DNA of 64,000 nt from Candidatus Phytoplasma pini (GCF_007821455.1 NZ_VIAE01000001.1:46224-110223); one strand, 5' to 3'. Positions 8,961 to 18,128 are shown, numbered from the stretch's first letter. Program-made: numbers and translations. The notes: generated by a model not told the origin, from the sequence alone.

Positions 8961-9149
8961 ATGAGTAAATGTTATTTGAGTGGGAAAACTACTTTTTTCG
9001 GTAATAAACGTAGTCATGCAATGAATGCAAATAGAAGAATTTGGAAATCTAATTTACAAAAAGTTCGTATTTTAGATGACAAAGGTAAAATAAAAAAAGT
9101 TTATATTTCCGCACGTCTTTTAAAAAGAACAGAATTAAAAAGAGTTTAA
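8961..9149 (+). CDS. rpmB: 50S ribosomal protein L28
   Basis: A basic 62-aa protein of the large ribosomal subunit. The N-terminal MSKCYLSGK and the following [13 protein letters not shown] segment are hallmarks of L28, and the C terminus has the usual ISARLLKR. The length is normal. It is monocistronic: a long non-coding region lies upstream and a strong hairpin terminator follows at 9187-9232, where it meets cdsA coming from the other strand. Confidence 0.96.
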   Translation: MSKCYLSGKTTFFGNKRSHAMNANRRIWKSNLQKVRILDDKGKIKKVYISARLLKRTELKRV

Positions 9150-9186
9150 TAATTTTATATTTATATAAAATAAAAAGTTTATATTT

Positions 9187-9232
9187 AAACAAAAAAAACA
9201 TCTTTATTATATAAAAGATGTTTTTTTTGTTT
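9187..9232. terminator. bidirectional intrinsic terminator between rpmB and cdsA
   Basis: A perfect 19-bp stem: AAACAAAAAAAACATCTTT (9187-9205) pairs with 9214-9232 across an 8-base AT loop. The A-rich left flank and T-rich right flank make it usable from both strands, and it sits exactly between convergent rpmB and cdsA. Confidence 0.9.
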
Positions 9233-9251
9233 AAAGAATCATTTATATTTG

Positions 9252-10238
9252 TTATTCTATATTAATAATATCCATAAATGATTCTATTCCTAGAATAGGA
9301 ATTCCAAATAAAATTAAAATAATAAAAAAAGATAAAAATAAAAGTGAATCAAAACGATCTAATAAACCACCATGTTCTAAAAATATATTACCAAAATCTT
9401 TAATTTTTAAATTCCTTTTAATTTTAGAAGCGATCAAATCTCCAAATTGGGCAATAATACTACAAAAAATAGTAAAAATAATAAAATAAGTGTAACTTTT
9501 TATTTCTTCTTTGAGAGGGAAAAAAAATAATACTAATATAAGTGTAAAAATAATACCAGAAAAAAAACCTTCCCAAGTTTTATTAGGACTTAAAGAAGAA
9601 CATAAAAAATTTTTACCAAATAAACGTCCTCCAACAAAAGCAAAACTATCACTTATAATCGTAATCAAAAAAATATAAAAAAACCATTTTTGATTAAAAA
9701 TAATCAAACTATAAAAACAAGAACTAAAAAACGCAATATATAAAGAAATAAAACAAAAACAATTTAAATAAAAAATATCAAATTCTTTTTTAAACAAAAA
9801 CAAAAAAAAAACAAACAATATGCCTAAAAGAAAAAAGAAAAGAAAATAGTCAAAATAATCCTTGAAAATTACACTAAAAATATAATCTTTTTTATAATCC
9901 TTGACAATTACACTAAAAATAAAATCTTTTTTTGTTTCTAAAAATTTTATAATAAAAGAACAAAAACAACAAAAATTGCAAAAACAAAGAAAAATAATAA
10001 TCTTATATAAGGATTTATTCTTATTTTTTGGTTTTGTTGTCGTTGAATCTAAAAATTCCTTCGAAGCTTTTAAATTAAATAATAAAGAACAAATAAATAA
10101 AGAAAAAGGGACAAAAAAAGGAAAATTGTTTGTCTTATCTAAATAAGACATAAGAAAGAAAAAAAATAAAGCAATAAAAAATATTATAAATCCTATATAA
10201 ATTTTTTTAAAAATGAAATGAGATTTTTTTTTTTGCAT
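9252..10238 (-). CDS. cdsA: phosphatidate cytidylyltransferase (CDP-diglyceride synthase)
   Basis: Makes CDP-diacylglycerol from phosphatidate and CTP at the membrane; the product feeds PgsA, also encoded here (62093-62785). It is a 328-aa protein of many hydrophobic segments. The conserved C-terminal signature is present as SKIKRNLKIKDFGNIFLEHGG followed by LLDRFDSLL. Family members usually read KRxxxIKD...PGHGGxxDRxDS, so the PG is replaced by LE here. The ATG overlaps the frr stop (TAATG), which suggests translational coupling to frr. An in-frame 39-bp tandem duplication lies in a loop near the middle of the protein. It is the last gene of the frr cluster and ends at the shared terminator. 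Confidence 0.93.
   Translation of the reverse strand: MQKKKSHFIFKKIYIGFIIFFIALFFFFLMSYLDKTNNFPFFVPFSLFICSLLFNLKASKEFLDSTTTKPKNKNKSLYKIIIFLCFCNFCCFCSFIIKFLETKKDFIFSVIVKDYKKDYIFSVIFKDYFDYFLFFFLLGILFVFFLFLFKKEFDIFYLNCFCFISLYIAFFSSCFYSLIIFNQKWFFYIFLITIISDSFAFVGGRLFGKNFLCSSLSPNKTWEGFFSGIIFTLILVLFFFPLKEEIKSYTYFIIFTIFCSIIAQFGDLIASKIKRNLKIKDFGNIFLEHGGLLDRFDSLLFLSFFIILILFGIPILGIESFMDIINIE
9857..9934. repeat. 39-bp in-frame tandem duplication inside cdsA
   Basis: Two 39-base units begin at 9857 and 9896 and differ at a few positions (AATCCTTGAAAATTACAC versus AATCCTTGACAATTACAC). They add 13 residues, so the protein reads FSVIVKDY...KDYIFSVIFKDY between hydrophobic segments. Frame is preserved. Confidence 0.85.
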
Positions 10239-10792
10239 TAAATTTTCAATAATTCTTTATTTTTTTGTTGAGTTTCTTTTTCGATCAAATCAATCCACTT
10301 ATCTGTTAAGTCTTGAATAAGTTTTAAAAAATGATTTTCTAAATATTGATTGAATTTCATTTTTTTAATTTTATCATTACCTTGGCGACGAATATTTCTA
10401 ACAACAACTTTAGTTTGCATCGAAATTTCTTCAATTTCTTTAATTAATTGTTTTCTTCTTTCTTCTGTAGGTTGAGGAAAGATTAATTTAATGATTTTAC
10501 CATCAGTCTGTGGAGTAATACCTAAATTATGAGCTTTAATAGCATTCACAACTTTATCATTACAACTAAGATCAAATAATTTAATATGTAATTGATAACC
10601 CTCTATAACATTAATAGTTCCCATATTTTTTAAAAAAGTTCCTACACCGTAATAATCAACAATTATTTTATCTAATAATTTAGGATTAGCTACTCCTGTT
10701 CTAATATTAATAAATTTTGATAACATTATATTTTTCGAATTAGACATTTTAATTTCTAATTCGATCAAAATTTCTTTTGCTAATTCTTCCAT
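10238..10792 (-). CDS. frr: ribosome recycling factor
   Basis: Cytoplasmic factor that splits post-termination ribosomes together with EF-G; 184 aa, the usual length. Recognisable segments are NIRTGVANPKLLDKI, YYGVGTFLKNMGTINV and PQPTEERRKQLIKEIEEI, then the VRNIRRQGNDKIKK helix with the conserved Arg residues. pyrH lies 15 bases upstream and cdsA overlaps the stop by one base, so the three genes look like one transcript, an order widely conserved in bacteria. Confidence 0.97.
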   Translation of the reverse strand: MEELAKEILIELEIKMSNSKNIMLSKFINIRTGVANPKLLDKIIVDYYGVGTFLKNMGTINVIEGYQLHIKLFDLSCNDKVVNAIKAHNLGITPQTDGKIIKLIFPQPTEERRKQLIKEIEEISMQTKVVVRNIRRQGNDKIKKMKFNQYLENHFLKLIQDLTDKWIDLIEKETQQKNKELLKI

Positions 10793-10807
10793 TTTAATAA
10801 ATTCTCC

Positions 10808-11512
10808 TTAATAAGTAATAAAAGTACCTATTTTTTCATTTAAAATAATTTTTTTAATATTACCTTCTTCATTCATATCAAAAACAAAAATATTAATTTT
10901 ATTTTCCCAACAAAAAGAAACAGCAGTTATATCCATAACATCTAATTTTCTAGCAATAACTTCTTTAAATTCCATCTTTTTAAATAAAATAGCATCTTTG
11001 AATTTTTTCGGATCTTTATCATAGACTCCTTTAATACCGTTTTTGGCCATTAAAATATTATTAATATTCAGTTCCGCAGATCTTAAAGCAGCAGCGGTAT
11101 CTGTAGAAAAATAAGGAGAACCCAAACCTGCACCTAAAATGACAACACGACCTTTGTTTAAATGTCGCAAGGCTCTTCCTTTAATATAAGGTTCTGCTAC
11201 AGAAATCACATTAAAAGCAGTCATAACTCGAGTTTGCACTTGTATGTTTTCTAAAGCATCTTGTAAAGCTAAAGCATTTATAATAGTACCTAGCATTCCC
11301 ATATAATCAGATTGGCTACGCGCCATTCCTAATTCTTGACCTATGATACCACGCCAAATATTACCAGCTCCTACAATAATAACTATTTCTAACCCTAAAT
11401 CTTTAATTTCTTTAATTTCTTTAGCAATTTGTTTAACTTTTTGAGGTTGAATGTTAAAATCATCTCCTTTTAAAGCTTCTCCACTTAATTTTAAAAGAAT
11501 TCTTTTTGACAT
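10808..11512 (-). CDS. pyrH: uridylate kinase
   Basis: Phosphorylates UMP to UDP in pyrimidine nucleotide supply. It is a 234-aa amino-acid-kinase-fold protein with the typical start RILLKLSGEALKG, then the IVIIVGAGNIWRG loop, MARSQSDYMGMLGTIINALALQDALE, and GSPYFSTDTAAALRSAE in the UMP-binding part. The length is normal. It sits between tsf (188-base gap upstream) and frr (15-base gap downstream), the common rpsB-tsf-pyrH-frr order. Confidence 0.97.
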   Translation of the reverse strand: MSKRILLKLSGEALKGDDFNIQPQKVKQIAKEIKEIKDLGLEIVIIVGAGNIWRGIIGQELGMARSQSDYMGMLGTIINALALQDALENIQVQTRVMTAFNVISVAEPYIKGRALRHLNKGRVVILGAGLGSPYFSTDTAAALRSAELNINNILMAKNGIKGVYDKDPKKFKDAILFKKMEFKEVIARKLDVMDITAVSFCWENKINIFVFDMNEEGNIKKIILNEKIGTFITY

Positions 11513-11700
11513 TAAAACCTTTTATCCTTTGATAAAGATTATCAAACCAAAATGTAAAAACAATATTTTTTATTAAATTAATTTTCCAAATTTTAAAATT
11601 ATAGAACATATAAACAATAAATCTCTTTTTAAAAAAATAAAATAATATAAAAAAAATTATTTTTTATAAGAAAATCAGAAAATATCTTTTCTTCAAATAA

Positions 11701-12552
11701 TTAATAATCTTCTCCTAATTCAAAACGTTCAAAAAAAAGAACATCAACATTGTATTTTTTTAAATATTCTTTTACTTTTTGATCCGAATTATTATATAAA
11801 AATTGTTCTAATAAACAATTTTGTTCTAAAAAAACATCTAGACGCTTTTGAACTATTTTTTCTATCAAAACATGATTTAAAGTTTTATTTTGTTCTTTGA
11901 ATTCATTTATAGTTTTTTCTTTCAAAAGTTCTTCCTCTTTTTTTAAAAAAAATCTATCAATTTTTTCTTTATTCAAAAATTTAGGTTTAAGTCCAACTAT
12001 GTGAATAGGTAAATTACTTTCTACTTCAAGACAAGGTTTCGTTAAACAAACTAAAGAAGAAATTCTTCCTCCTTGATGTTTATAAATACCAAAGCTTTCT
12101 GTATTGTTTTTATAAAAAATAGCTATTCTTTTTAAAATAATTTGTTCTTTTAAAACAGCTATTGATTCCAAAATAAAATTTTTTACAGTTTTATCATTAT
12201 AAGAATAATTTAAAAAATCATCTAAAGTTTTTATATAATCGTCAGCTTCTAATAAAATCTTTTCTAATTGAGAACATAAATTTAAAAAAATTGAATTTCT
12301 AGCGACAAAATCAGTTTCTGTATTTAATTCAAATAAAACAGCTTTATTATTCCTAAAAGCAACATTAGTTAACCCTTCTGAAAGAACAAGATCTTTATTA
12401 TTTTCAGCAGCTTTTATTAATCCTTCTTTTTTAAGTAAAGAAAAAGCTTTTTCAATATCTCCTTCGGTTTTTTCTAAAGCTTTTTTACAATATAAAATAC
12501 CTATATTAGACATTTTTCTTAATTGCTGAATCATTTCTTTGCTGATTTTCAT
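11701..12552 (-). CDS. tsf: translation elongation factor Ts
   Basis: Nucleotide exchange factor for EF-Tu; 283 aa. The N-terminal UBA-like domain (about 1-55) includes MSNIGILYCKKALEKTEGDIEKA (given here only as its landmarks CKKALE and KAFSLL), and the core carries the conserved TETDFVARN. The two coiled or dimerisation subdomains follow. It is downstream of rpsB in the classical order, but a terminator-like hairpin lies between the two genes. Confidence 0.96.
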   Translation of the reverse strand: MKISKEMIQQLRKMSNIGILYCKKALEKTEGDIEKAFSLLKKEGLIKAAENNKDLVLSEGLTNVAFRNNKAVLFELNTETDFVARNSIFLNLCSQLEKILLEADDYIKTLDDFLNYSYNDKTVKNFILESIAVLKEQIILKRIAIFYKNNTESFGIYKHQGGRISSLVCLTKPCLEVESNLPIHIVGLKPKFLNKEKIDRFFLKKEEELLKEKTINEFKEQNKTLNHVLIEKIVQKRLDVFLEQNCLLEQFLYNNSDQKVKEYLKKYNVDVLFFERFELGEDY

Positions 12553-12683
12553 TTCTTTTATCCTTTTTATAAAATTATCTATTGTTTAAAGATAAAATAA
12601 AATTGATTTTGTATTTTTGAAAAATTAGAAAAAATAACTTTTTTTTCATTAAAAATTAAAATTTTTCAAAAAAACTATTTATT

Positions 12684-12717
12684 AAAAAAGATGTTTATAT
12701 TTTTAACATCTTTTTTT
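12684..12717 (-). terminator. terminator-like hairpin between rpsB and tsf
   Basis: AAAAAAGATGTT (12684-12695) and AACATCTTTTTT (12705-12716) are exact complements around a loop of about 9 AT bases, with A and T flanks on either side. On the transcribed minus strand it would lie about 90 bases after the rpsB stop and about 130 bases before tsf. It could end most rpsB transcripts or act as a partial attenuator that sets the S2 to EF-Ts ratio. Confidence 0.75.
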
Positions 12718-12808
12718 AATTTTAAAATTTATTTTATAAATGTCTATCTTATAAATAATTATAAATAAAAAATAAATTAACTTATTTTATTATTTAATTT
12801 ATAAAACA

Positions 12809-13618
12809 TCATTTACTAATTTTATCATTAGAATCAACCAATTTTGAAGAAAAAGAGATTGTTTTTTTTGTAAAAATATTATCTTTCTTGGTAGTAATAT
12901 TATTATTATTTTGAGCATCGATGATAGCATTTGCAATAATCGAAGTAATTAATTTGACTCCCTTAATTGCATCATTATTTGCAGGAATAATATAATCTAC
13001 TAAATCTGGATCACAATTACTATCAACAATACCAAAAATTTTAATATTTAATTTTCGAGCTTCTGCAATAGCAATAACATCTTTTTGCACATCTACTACA
13101 AAAATAGCTTGCGGCAATTGTGACATATCTTTGATTCCGCCTAAAATCTTTTCTAATTTATCTCTTTTTTTCATTAATAAAGACACTTCTTTTTTAGGCA
13201 AATCTTTCCATAAACCTTCTTGTTCTTGCTTGTATAATGTTTTTAAAAAAGTTATTCTTTTAGAAATAGTTTGAAAATTAGTTAAAATTCCTCCTAACCA
13301 TCTATGAACAACATAAAACTGACCTGAACGTTTTGCTTCCTGTTTTAAAATTTCTTGAATTTGTTTTTTAGTTCCTAAAAAAAGAACTTTACCACCATTC
13401 AATGCAATATCAAAAATTTTTTCATAAACATTTTCTACTGCTAAAATTGTTTTTTTTAAATCTATGATATTAATTTTATTCCTAATAACAGGTACTCCTT
13501 CGCTCAAAGAAAACAAATAAGGTTTCATTTTATAATGGCATTGTCTAGCTGTATGTCCAAAGTGAATACCTGATTCTAATAATTGTTTAATAGAAACAAC
13601 TGCCATAATTTTTTTCAA
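12809..13618 (-). CDS. rpsB: 30S ribosomal protein S2
   Basis: Small-subunit protein of about 265-269 aa. Visible landmarks are the [14 protein letters not shown] start, [43 protein letters not shown] and the [22 protein letters not shown] segment followed by [11 protein letters not shown]. The start is uncertain. The given one is TTG at 13618, five bases after a strong GGAAAGG, giving MKKIMAVVS. An ATG at 13606 matches the usual family start (MAVVS), but its distance to that site is 17 bases. It leads the ribosomal cluster with tsf downstream. A non-coding spacer of 244 bases lies between it and dut. Confidence 0.96.
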   Translation of the reverse strand: MKKIMAVVSIKQLLESGIHFGHTARQCHYKMKPYLFSLSEGVPVIRNKINIIDLKKTILAVENVYEKIFDIALNGGKVLFLGTKKQIQEILKQEAKRSGQFYVVHRWLGGILTNFQTISKRITFLKTLYKQEQEGLWKDLPKKEVSLLMKKRDKLEKILGGIKDMSQLPQAIFVVDVQKDVIAIAEARKLNIKIFGIVDSNCDPDLVDYIIPANNDAIKGVKLITSIIANAIIDAQNNNNITTKKDNIFTKKTISFSSKLVDSNDKISK

Positions 13619-13622
13619 AAAA

Positions 13623-13630
13623 ACCTTTCC
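13623..13630 (-). promoter_or_regulatory. strong ribosome-binding site before rpsB
   Basis: The minus strand reads GGAAAGG followed by five T and TTG. The spacing favours a TTG start at 13618 over the ATG at 13606. Both share the frame, so the products would differ by four residues. Confidence 0.55.
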
Positions 13631-13862
13631 ATAATTTTTTTTATCTTTGTTTAATATTTTTTCATAATACTTTACATATCGATATTAATAATATTAATTA
13701 ATAAAAAATAAAAATACTTAATAACTTTCTTTTTATATCCAAAAAAAACAATATACAACTATCTAAATAATGATTCAAAAATTAACCTATTCTTATTTTA
13801 GCATATTTTATTTTTTTTAATCTATTGAATTGAAATAAAAATAATTATTAAAAATTTTTTGA

Positions 13863-14327
13863 TTATTTTTTTTCGTTTGTACTACCAAACCCATTGTCGC
13901 GAATTCTCTTAGAAGCTAAATCGTTTTTTGTTAAATAAAAATTTTGTAAAATACATTGAGCAATTCTTTCATTCTTTTGAATAAGAACAGCATTTTTATC
14001 AGACAAATTATATAAAGCAACAAAAATATGTCCTTCGTTTTGTGTATTATTATAATAGTCACTATCAATAATTCCAACACCATTCGATAACATTAAATTT
14101 TTTTTTATCAACGAAGATCTAGCATAAACACATAAAACTTTATCATAATCAAAAAAAGCTTTAATTCCTGTCGGAACTAAAACGGTTTGTCTTGGTAAAA
14201 TTTGAACATCAATAGCTGATTCTAAATCATATCCCGCACTTAAAAAAGTCTGTCTTCGAGGTAAATTAATTTTTTCATTTTTAAACTTACTAATAATTTG
14301 AAAATAAAATTGAACTTTTTGTGCCAT
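13863..14327 (-). CDS. dut: dUTP diphosphatase (trimeric dUTPase)
   Basis: Hydrolyses dUTP to dUMP, which keeps uracil out of DNA and feeds thymidylate synthase (thyA, 29524-30390). It has 154 aa. All five dUTPase motifs can be found in order: AGYDLES (I), ARSSL (II), GVGIIDSDYYNN (III), ERIAQCI (IV) and the C-terminal GFGSTN (V), which closes over the substrate. It follows the Xer recombinase gene with a 1-base gap, so the two are co-transcribed and probably coupled. Confidence 0.95.
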   Translation of the reverse strand: MAQKVQFYFQIISKFKNEKINLPRRQTFLSAGYDLESAIDVQILPRQTVLVPTGIKAFFDYDKVLCVYARSSLIKKNLMLSNGVGIIDSDYYNNTQNEGHIFVALYNLSDKNAVLIQKNERIAQCILQNFYLTKNDLASKRIRDNGFGSTNEKK

Positions 14328-14328
14328 T

Positions 14329-15276
14329 TTAACATTCTTTCTTTGTTTTTTTTTGATTTAATTTAAGATTCATATTGAGAGGATGAAATTCTAAAAATTT
14401 TTTTTTTAAAAATTGATTAGAAACATAAGTATAAATTTGTGTAGTTTTTAAATTAATATGTCCTAATAATTCTTGTACTACTCTTAAATCAGCACCTTTG
14501 TTAAGCAAAATAGTGGCAAAAGCATGTCTTAAAACATGAGGAGAAATTTTTTTTTGACCTGTTTGAATACATAATTGATTTAAAATAAATCTAATGCCTT
14601 TTGAAGTAAAAACATTTCCTTTATAATTAACTAACAAAAAGAAATGTTCTTTTTTCATTGATTTTTTATTTTTTAAAATTAATAAAGGACGAATATGATT
14701 TATATAATATTTTAATGTTTGAATTAAATTTGTATGTATAGGTAAATATCTTTCTTTTCTTCCTTTGCCGTTAATTAAAATTTGTGCATTATCAAAATAT
14801 ATATCTTGTACTTTCAAATTAATTAATTCGCTTACTCTTAAACCAAAACTGTAAAGCAATTCTAATATTAAATAATTACGAAAACCTAAAATTTTATTTT
14901 GATCAATAGAATCAAATAATTTTTGAATATCCTCTTCTGAAATAATCTTAGGTATTTTTTTAGGTATTTTTTTTAACTTAATTAATTTAAAAATATTTAT
15001 TTTCAAATCAAATCTTTCTATTAAAAAATTATAAAAAGTTTTTAATGCGGAAATCTTTCTACTAACGCTTGTATCTTTTAATTTTTTTGAATGAAGAAAA
15101 ACAAGAAAAGAACGTGCTTTATTTTTTTGCGATAAAAACTCTAAATTAAATTCAATATTATTATTGATCAAAAAATTTTTAAATTCTTGAACATCATAAA
15201 TATAATTAGCTATAGTTAATGATGAATAATTACGCTCGATTTTTAAAAAATTTTCAAAATAACTAATTAAATTCAA
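14329..15276 (-). CDS. tyrosine recombinase, XerC/XerD type
   Basis: Site-specific recombinase of 315 aa. The N-terminal SAM-like core-binding domain covers about residues 1-90 and the catalytic domain about 110-290. The catalytic set is complete: R147 in FGLRVSEL, Lys in the KGRKER hairpin (171-176), H247 and R250 in SPHVLRHAFA, H273 in LLGH and nucleophile Y282 in TQIYTYVS. The length and layout fit chromosome dimer resolution by a Xer protein. It could equally be a phytoplasma recombinase with another role, and I cannot choose between XerC and XerD. It is directly followed by dut. Confidence 0.9.
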   Translation of the reverse strand: MNLISYFENFLKIERNYSSLTIANYIYDVQEFKNFLINNNIEFNLEFLSQKNKARSFLVFLHSKKLKDTSVSRKISALKTFYNFLIERFDLKINIFKLIKLKKIPKKIPKIISEEDIQKLFDSIDQNKILGFRNYLILELLYSFGLRVSELINLKVQDIYFDNAQILINGKGRKERYLPIHTNLIQTLKYYINHIRPLLILKNKKSMKKEHFFLLVNYKGNVFTSKGIRFILNQLCIQTGQKKISPHVLRHAFATILLNKGADLRVVQELLGHINLKTTQIYTYVSNQFLKKKFLEFHPLNMNLKLNQKKTKKEC

Positions 15277-15357
15277 ATTTATAATAAGAACCCACTTTAT
15301 ATTTTATTTTTCAAAAATATTATTCACTACCATAAAAAAACATAAAAAATCTCAAAA

Positions 15358-15933
15358 TTAATTATATAAAAAAATAATTATTATTAAGAACAATGCAAAA
15401 AATATTATTATTATAGGAAATAACAATATAAAAATTTCTTTGAAATATTTAAAAAAAGAAAATAACTTATGCAAATGAATAGTATAAATTACTTTTGCAA
15501 CCACATCTTCATATTTAATTTTTTTTTCCCACGGAAAACTATCACGATTATTAATTCCTTTAGTGGTTATCCATTTTTCATCTTTATTATTTATTAATAT
15601 TCTATGAACAACTAAGGCAACTAGAGTATCAAACTTAAAAGTTTTATCAAGATGAAAAATTATATCGTCATCTTTTTGTAAATAAGAACAATCTTTTACT
15701 TTCTTAACGATGACTAAATCATTAGGATAAATATCCGGTTGCATGCTTTCGGTAGATACGGAATAAATATTAAAACCGAAAAAATTAGACTCATCTTTAG
15801 GATAAAAATAATTAATAATATTTAAAAAAATCAAACACAAAATACAAAACAAAAAAAAATAATACAAAATACTTCCTAAAAATTTTAACAAAAACTTAAT
15901 TATCATTATTATTTCGATATTTTTAATCATCAT
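15358..15933 (-). CDS. signal peptidase I, ER/SipW type
   Basis: Membrane serine protease that removes signal peptides from Sec-exported proteins; 191 aa. A long N-terminal hydrophobic region (about 10-44) is followed by the SESM-type motif with Ser63 (VSTESMQPDI), His110 in VVHRI and the TKGINNRDS segment (124-132), then a second membrane segment at the C terminus (about 167-190). The Ser/His arrangement with HRI and TKGxNN marks the archaeal/ER/SipW branch; the usual bacterial LepB has Ser/Lys. Family TKGDNN has Ile for Asp here. Its substrates probably include the signal-bearing proteins at 2322 and 50363. It lies 81 bases upstream of the recombinase. Confidence 0.85.
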   Translation of the reverse strand: MMIKNIEIIMIIKFLLKFLGSILYYFFLFCILCLIFLNIINYFYPKDESNFFGFNIYSVSTESMQPDIYPNDLVIVKKVKDCSYLQKDDDIIFHLDKTFKFDTLVALVVHRILINNKDEKWITTKGINNRDSFPWEKKIKYEDVVAKVIYTIHLHKLFSFFKYFKEIFILLFPIIIIFFALFLIIIIFLYN

Positions 15934-16329
15934 TAACTACATTTTATACTTTTAGCCAATTAAAGAAATAAATTAAATCTTTTATTCGCTAATTATTTTC
16001 ACATTTGACATAAAAATCCACAAACTAAAAACTATTTTCTTACTTTAAAAATATAAAATATTTTATATTTTTAAATTCCTGCAACTTTTAACATAATATA
16101 CTTTTATTCTAATAAATTTAACTTTATAATACAAATAATAAAATAACAAAAAAATATTAAAATTATTTTTAATAAAATCAAATTATTTTATACAAATAAA
16201 AATTATATTTATAATAATAAAAATTTTATATCCATTTTTATTTATCTTAAATTTGAAATTTATTTAATAAAAAAATAAAATTTTACTTATTTACTATTTT
16301 ATATTTTTATTTTCCAAAAAATTTTTATT
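15934..16329. other. AT-rich gap between glnS and the signal peptidase gene
   Basis: 396 bases, stops in all frames, no RNA gene or hairpin terminator recognised. It should carry the signal peptidase promoter on the minus strand. Confidence 0.5.
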
Positions 16330-17982
16330 TTACATAGAACTTTTTTTAGTATTGTATAAATTCCTCAATGAAACAATTTCATTAAAATTAATAATTGAAT
16401 TTTTTTGCTGTTCTAAATCTAGAATGAAATAACCTTTTCTCAAAAATTGAAATTTTTCATAATTAGAATTGAAATATAATGAACCTTCTATAAAAGCTTC
16501 TTTTTGTTGAAAAGAATCAAAATTAAATTCATCAATAATATTTTTAGGATAAGAAGTTTTAAAAAGAGGTTGAAAAAAATTTATAAAAACTTTTTGAACA
16601 TTCATCTGTTCAATAAAATGAATAGTTCCATTAGGTTTTCTTTTGTTAAAACCTGTACCACTTTTAGTTTCTGGATCATAAAAAGCTAAAATTTCAATAA
16701 TTTCCCCTTCATTATTCCTAATAACATCAACGGCTTTAATAAAATAAAAATGAAACAATCTTACTTCACCATTTAAAAATAGTTTTTTAGAACTTGGATC
16801 TTTTTTTTCAATTTGGAAATCATCTTTCTCAATATATAAATATTTTGAAAAAAAAACTTTCCTAGTGCCTAATTCTTTTAAACAATCATCATAAGGCACT
16901 TCTGTAAATTCTCTTTTGTTTTCGGGATAATTTAAAATTGTAACTTTTAAAGGATCAGTTACAACCATAACTTTTTTAACCTTATATTGTAATTCGTTTC
17001 GAATAGAATTTTCGAGCATTTTAAAATCAACAAAAGTGTTATTCCTAGATAATCCACTTTCTAAAACAAATTTTTTAATAGATTCTGGCGTATAACCTTT
17101 ACGACGCATACCTTTTAAAGTAGGTATTCTAGGATCATCCCAACCTGAAACCAAATCATGTTCTATTAAAGTTTTTAAATGTCTTTTACTTAAAACAATT
17201 TGTGAAACATTAAGTCGTCCAAATTCAATTTGAGTAGGAATATTCTGCATTTCTGTTTCTCTAATTACCCAATCATATAAAGGACGGTGATCTTCAAATT
17301 CTAAAGAACAAAGAGAATGGGTAATTCCTTCGATCGAATCTCCCAAAGGATGAGCAAAATCATAAGAAGGGAAAATAAAATAATGTTTATTTTTTAAAGT
17401 ATAAGCATCCAAAATACGATATAAAACAGGATCTCTTAAATTCATATTAGGATTATCCATATTAATTTTTGCTCGTAATACTTTTTCTCCTTCTTGAAAC
17501 AAACCTTCCTTCATTTGATAAAATAAAAGCAAATTTGTTTCAATAGAACGGTTTCTATAAGGAGAATCTAAACCTGCGTTTTGAAAATCTCCTCTAGTAT
17601 TTTTGATTTGTTCAGAGTTTAAATCATCAACAAAAGCTTTCCCTTTTTTGATTAACAAAACAGCTTTTTGAAATATTTCTTCGAAATAATCTGAAGAAAA
17701 AAAAACTTTATCTGGTTGATAACCCAACCAATGTATATCTTCTAAAATAGAATCAACATAAATCTTTTTTTCTGATCTAGGATTAGTATCATCATATCTC
17801 AAATAAGTTTTTCCTTTAAAAAATTTACTTAATTCAAAATTAACAATAATAGCCCTTGCGTGTCCTAAATGAAGAAACCCATTTGGTTCGGGAGGAAAAC
17901 GAGTCACCACCGATTGATATTTATTTTTTTCTAAATCTCTTTTAATAATAGTTTTAATAAAATTTGATTTTTCTTGAAACAT
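16330..17982 (-). CDS. glnS: glutaminyl-tRNA synthetase
   Basis: Class I synthetase of the Glx group that charges tRNA-Gln directly. The HIGH motif is in TRFPPEPNGFLHLGHARAI. The segment YDFAHPLGDSIEGITHSLCSLEFEDHRPLYDW is diagnostic of GlnRS (key residues: DFAHP, SLCSLEFEDHR), and the KMSKS equivalent is LSKRHL. The C-terminal anticodon-binding beta-barrels run from about residue 330. I chose ATG at 17982 because the family starts near MFQEKSNFIKTII. A longer frame reaches an ATG at 18036 but adds an unusual hydrophobic stretch and has no good ribosome site. With direct Gln charging the GatCAB route is not needed for tRNA-Gln. Confidence 0.95.
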   Translation of the reverse strand: MFQEKSNFIKTIIKRDLEKNKYQSVVTRFPPEPNGFLHLGHARAIIVNFELSKFFKGKTYLRYDDTNPRSEKKIYVDSILEDIHWLGYQPDKVFFSSDYFEEIFQKAVLLIKKGKAFVDDLNSEQIKNTRGDFQNAGLDSPYRNRSIETNLLLFYQMKEGLFQEGEKVLRAKINMDNPNMNLRDPVLYRILDAYTLKNKHYFIFPSYDFAHPLGDSIEGITHSLCSLEFEDHRPLYDWVIRETEMQNIPTQIEFGRLNVSQIVLSKRHLKTLIEHDLVSGWDDPRIPTLKGMRRKGYTPESIKKFVLESGLSRNNTFVDFKMLENSIRNELQYKVKKVMVVTDPLKVTILNYPENKREFTEVPYDDCLKELGTRKVFFSKYLYIEKDDFQIEKKDPSSKKLFLNGEVRLFHFYFIKAVDVIRNNEGEIIEILAFYDPETKSGTGFNKRKPNGTIHFIEQMNVQKVFINFFQPLFKTSYPKNIIDEFNFDSFQQKEAFIEGSLYFNSNYEKFQFLRKGYFILDLEQQKNSIINFNEIVSLRNLYNTKKSSM

Positions 17983-18128
17983 GCTTATAATCAGGCATAA
18001 ACTGTATAATCCTTTTTTAATTTTATATAAATTCATTATATCATAAAAAAATAGTTTTTAAAATTTTTGAGATAAATTTGGTTTTATTTCGTTCATTTTT
18101 GAATAAAAATTAAATTAAACTATACTAA

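Noticed and set aside
9901..10146. 81-codon plus-strand frame inside cdsA
   Set aside because: Low-complexity Lys/Gln-rich product opposite a hydrophobic gene; a typical antisense shadow.
14329..15276. Xer-type recombinase as an integrase of a mobile island
   Set aside because: Length, catalytic residues and context (dut, signal peptidase) fit a housekeeping Xer protein. No att sites or cargo genes are adjacent.
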